From: Flavobacterium haoranii
GTDB taxonomy: Bacteria; Bacteroidota; Bacteroidia; Flavobacteriales; Flavobacteriaceae
NCBI RefSeq assembly: GCF_009363055.1
Contig: NZ_CP045292.1
Span: 496,001 to 560,000 of the forward strand
Reading direction: 5' to 3'
DNA: 64,000 bases
The translations under genes were made by a program, and so were the position numbers. The notes beneath the pieces were generated by a model. That model made no database searches. It had not been told where the DNA came from and saw only the letters and a list, made by a program, of their open reading frames with translations. Below are positions 62,346 to 64,000 of the stretch, in pieces (position 1 is the first letter of the stretch; every line of letters starts with the position of its first letter).

Positions 62346-63566
62346 ATGAAACTTTTTAGCTATTTACTACTATTCCTATTCTCAGTAATAGGCTTTTCGC
62401 AAGAAAAAAATGATTCTTTAAAAACTTCCAACGATTTAAAATTAGCTGCATTACCTTATTATAATTATGGTAAAGGATTAGGAATAACTTCAGCAGATAG
62501 TTTATTTCAGTTAAATATTCGTTTTAGAATGCAAAATAGGGTAACTTATTTTAATGAAGAAGGAAAAGATAATAGATATGAAGCACATATTAGAAGATTA
62601 CGACTTCGTTTTGATGGTTATGTTTATAATCCTAAATTTATATATGTAATTCAGCTTTCTTTTGCTCCTGGCGATGTAGGCGAAGTTCATGAAGGTGAAA
62701 ATATTAATATTATTAGAGATGCGGTATTTTATTACCGACCAAACAAACACTGGAACATTTTATTCGGACAAACAAAACTTCCAGGAAACCGTCAACGTGT
62801 AAATTCTTCTGGAGCTTTACAATTAACAGATCGTTCTATTAATAATGCAAAATTTACTATCGATAGAGATTTTGGAGTTCAAGTTTATTATTTACAAGAA
62901 TCTCCAGAAAAATTCTCTTACAATGTAAAAACAGCAATTTCGAAAGGAGATGGAAGAAACTGGACACAAACTTCTGATGATGGAGTTGCATTAACTGGTA
63001 AAGTAGAGTTATTTCCTTTTGGAAGTTTTACTAAAAATGGTATTTACTTTGAAGGCGATTTAGTTCGTGAGAAGAAACCAAAATTAATGTTATCTGGTGT
63101 TTTTCAACAAAATAACAGAGCTGTAAGAACAAATGGTCAACTTGGAGTATTACTTTTTGAACCAAGAACAATGAAATCTTATTTTGCAGATTTAATGTTT
63201 AAATACAATGGTTGGGCTTTTATGTCGGCTTATATGCAAAGAGAATCAAAAGATTTAATTACTTATAATCCAGATGATTTTACCGATTTTAATTATGTTT
63301 TTGCTGGAAAAGGGATGGATTATCAATTGAGTTATTTATTTAGAAACGATTACGAATTAATTGGTCGTTTTTCAAATCAGTTTGTAGATAAAGAAATTAG
63401 AGTTTTTACACCAGATACCAAACAATATAGTTTAGGAGTAACCAAGTATATTAGAGAACATGCATTTAAACTTCAAGCAGAAGTAACTATGGATGAAAAA
63501 ACATATTATGATGGAACTACAAAAAATAATTGGTACGTAAGAGCTCAGCTTGAAATAGGAATTTAA
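62346..63566 (+). CDS. Phosphate-selective porin (OprO/OprP-like)
   Basis: Outer-membrane beta-barrel of 406 residues with a signal peptide (MKLFSYLLLFLFSVIGFSQ). The OprO/OprP pattern is visible: FQLNIRFRMQNRVTYF, YEAHIRRLRLRFDGYVYNPKFIYVIQL, VFYYRPNKHWNILFGQTKLPGNRQRV, and the closing strand NWYVRAQLEIGI. A TATTTTTG -7 box is at 62318-62325. The name implies phosphate or anion uptake, but specificity is not shown by sequence alone. Confidence 0.88.
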   Translation: MKLFSYLLLFLFSVIGFSQEKNDSLKTSNDLKLAALPYYNYGKGLGITSADSLFQLNIRFRMQNRVTYFNEEGKDNRYEAHIRRLRLRFDGYVYNPKFIYVIQLSFAPGDVGEVHEGENINIIRDAVFYYRPNKHWNILFGQTKLPGNRQRVNSSGALQLTDRSINNAKFTIDRDFGVQVYYLQESPEKFSYNVKTAISKGDGRNWTQTSDDGVALTGKVELFPFGSFTKNGIYFEGDLVREKKPKLMLSGVFQQNNRAVRTNGQLGVLLFEPRTMKSYFADLMFKYNGWAFMSAYMQRESKDLITYNPDDFTDFNYVFAGKGMDYQLSYLFRNDYELIGRFSNQFVDKEIRVFTPDTKQYSLGVTKYIREHAFKLQAEVTMDEKTYYDGTTKNNWYVRAQLEIGI

Positions 63567-63616
63567 TGTAGCTTATCCATTTCTTTTGGCTACCTTTGCT
63601 CTAATATTTAAAAATT

Positions 63617-64000
63617 ATGCTAAACATAGGTCAATACAATACTTTAAAAGTATTACGACATACAAAAGTGGGTTTGTTCTTAGGAGACGAAGAAAATGAT
63701 GTACTTTTACCAAATAAGTATGTACCAAAAGAATATTTTATTGGTGACGAAATGAACGTTTTTGTTTATTTAGATCACGAAGAACGTCCTGTTGCAACGA
63801 CACTTAGACCTTATGTAAAACTTAATGAGTTTGCACATTTAAAAGTGAATTTCATTAATAAATTTGGAGCATTTTTAGATTGGGGATTAGAGAAAGATTT
63901 GTTCGTTCCCTTTAAGGAGCAAGCAGTTAACATGGAAGTAAATAAACGCTATTTAGTTTATGTTTACTTAGATGAACAAACAAATCGTTTAGTTGCTACA
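63617..64000 (+). CDS. CvfB-like S1 RNA-binding protein, 5' part
   Basis: The ATG at 63617 opens a frame that runs off the window (128 codons). It begins MLNIGQYNTLKVLRHTKVGL, followed by FLGDEENDVLLPNKYVP and FIGDEMNVFVYLDHEERPVATTL; then INKFGAFLDWGLEKDLFVP, an S1-like strand pair. This matches the CvfB/YitL family of S1-domain proteins, linked to virulence and RNA binding in Firmicutes. A TACCTTTG -7 box is at 63591-63598. Confidence 0.85.
   Translation, partial: MLNIGQYNTLKVLRHTKVGLFLGDEENDVLLPNKYVPKEYFIGDEMNVFVYLDHEERPVATTLRPYVKLNEFAHLKVNFINKFGAFLDWGLEKDLFVPFKEQAVNMEVNKRYLVYVYLDEQTNRLVAT

Noticed and set aside
1..64000. tRNA, rRNA, CRISPR, prophage or plasmid functions
   Set aside because: None of the gene gaps contains a cloverleaf, spacer array, integrase, capsid or replication gene that I could recognise.

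Overview
The window is AT-rich chromosomal DNA from a member of the Bacteroidota, most likely a Flavobacterium-type member of the Flavobacteriaceae. Supporting evidence: TAnnTTTG promoter boxes with an upstream TTG, a SusC/SusD pair, a secreted protein with a type IX secretion C-terminal sorting domain, SBP-II lipoproteins, the YtxJ bacillithiol protein, FabV, and a tmRNA with tag GENNYALAA. Most of it is housekeeping chromosome; no prophage, plasmid, CRISPR array, rRNA or tRNA gene was seen.

Layout. 1-3458: DUF4835 (partial), recN, fabV. 3471-4487: a complete 999-bp IS982-type insertion sequence with 18-bp inverted repeats and a 9-bp target duplication. 4697-12548: a large type IX secreted adhesin-like protein, a glycosyltransferase, coaE and an RprXY-like two-component system. 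12672-20659 (minus strand): acyl-ACP thioesterase, miaA, a voltage-gated K+ channel, an exonuclease/GIY-YIG fusion, a YggS protein carrying two in-frame short repeats, DUF1015, 3-hydroxybutyryl-CoA dehydrogenase and a Gfo/Idh/MocA oxidoreductase. 20757-35166: pcm, smpB and a HTH gene, an OmpW protein with a frameshifted signal peptide, clpB, ytxJ, fahA, glyA and a frameshifted M28 peptidase. 35293-35687: ssrA (tmRNA). 35833-37035: an AlaDH/saccharopine-dehydrogenase-like enzyme.

37154-52685 is a polysaccharide utilization locus. A propeller/Y_Y_Y/LuxR-type regulator (frameshifted) is followed by SusC, SusD, a LamG surface lipoprotein, a GH144-type lipoprotein, a serine esterase, a GH3 beta-glucosidase, a GH43-like/discoidin/Fn3 protein and a secreted EEP-family phosphodiesterase. 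GH144 plus GH3 points to beta-1,2-glucan; the esterase and EEP enzyme suggest the hypothesis of substituted periplasmic glucans of other bacteria as substrate.

52723-56159 (minus strand) is a CreD cluster: membrane protein, winged-helix regulator, Coq4-like protein, small membrane proteins and a frameshifted CreD, with a shared palindromic operator upstream of two genes. 56376-64000 holds an outer-membrane protein, kdsA, lipoproteins, a split YeeE/YedE sulfur transporter with a heavy-metal chaperone behind a CRP-like palindrome, clpS, prmA, an OprP-type porin and the start of a CvfB-like gene.

Four genes (ompW, M28 peptidase, the regulator, creD) are broken by single-base indels in A-runs. 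This pattern may reflect sequencing error, and should be settled before calling them pseudogenes. Several families of short dispersed repeats lie in and between genes.
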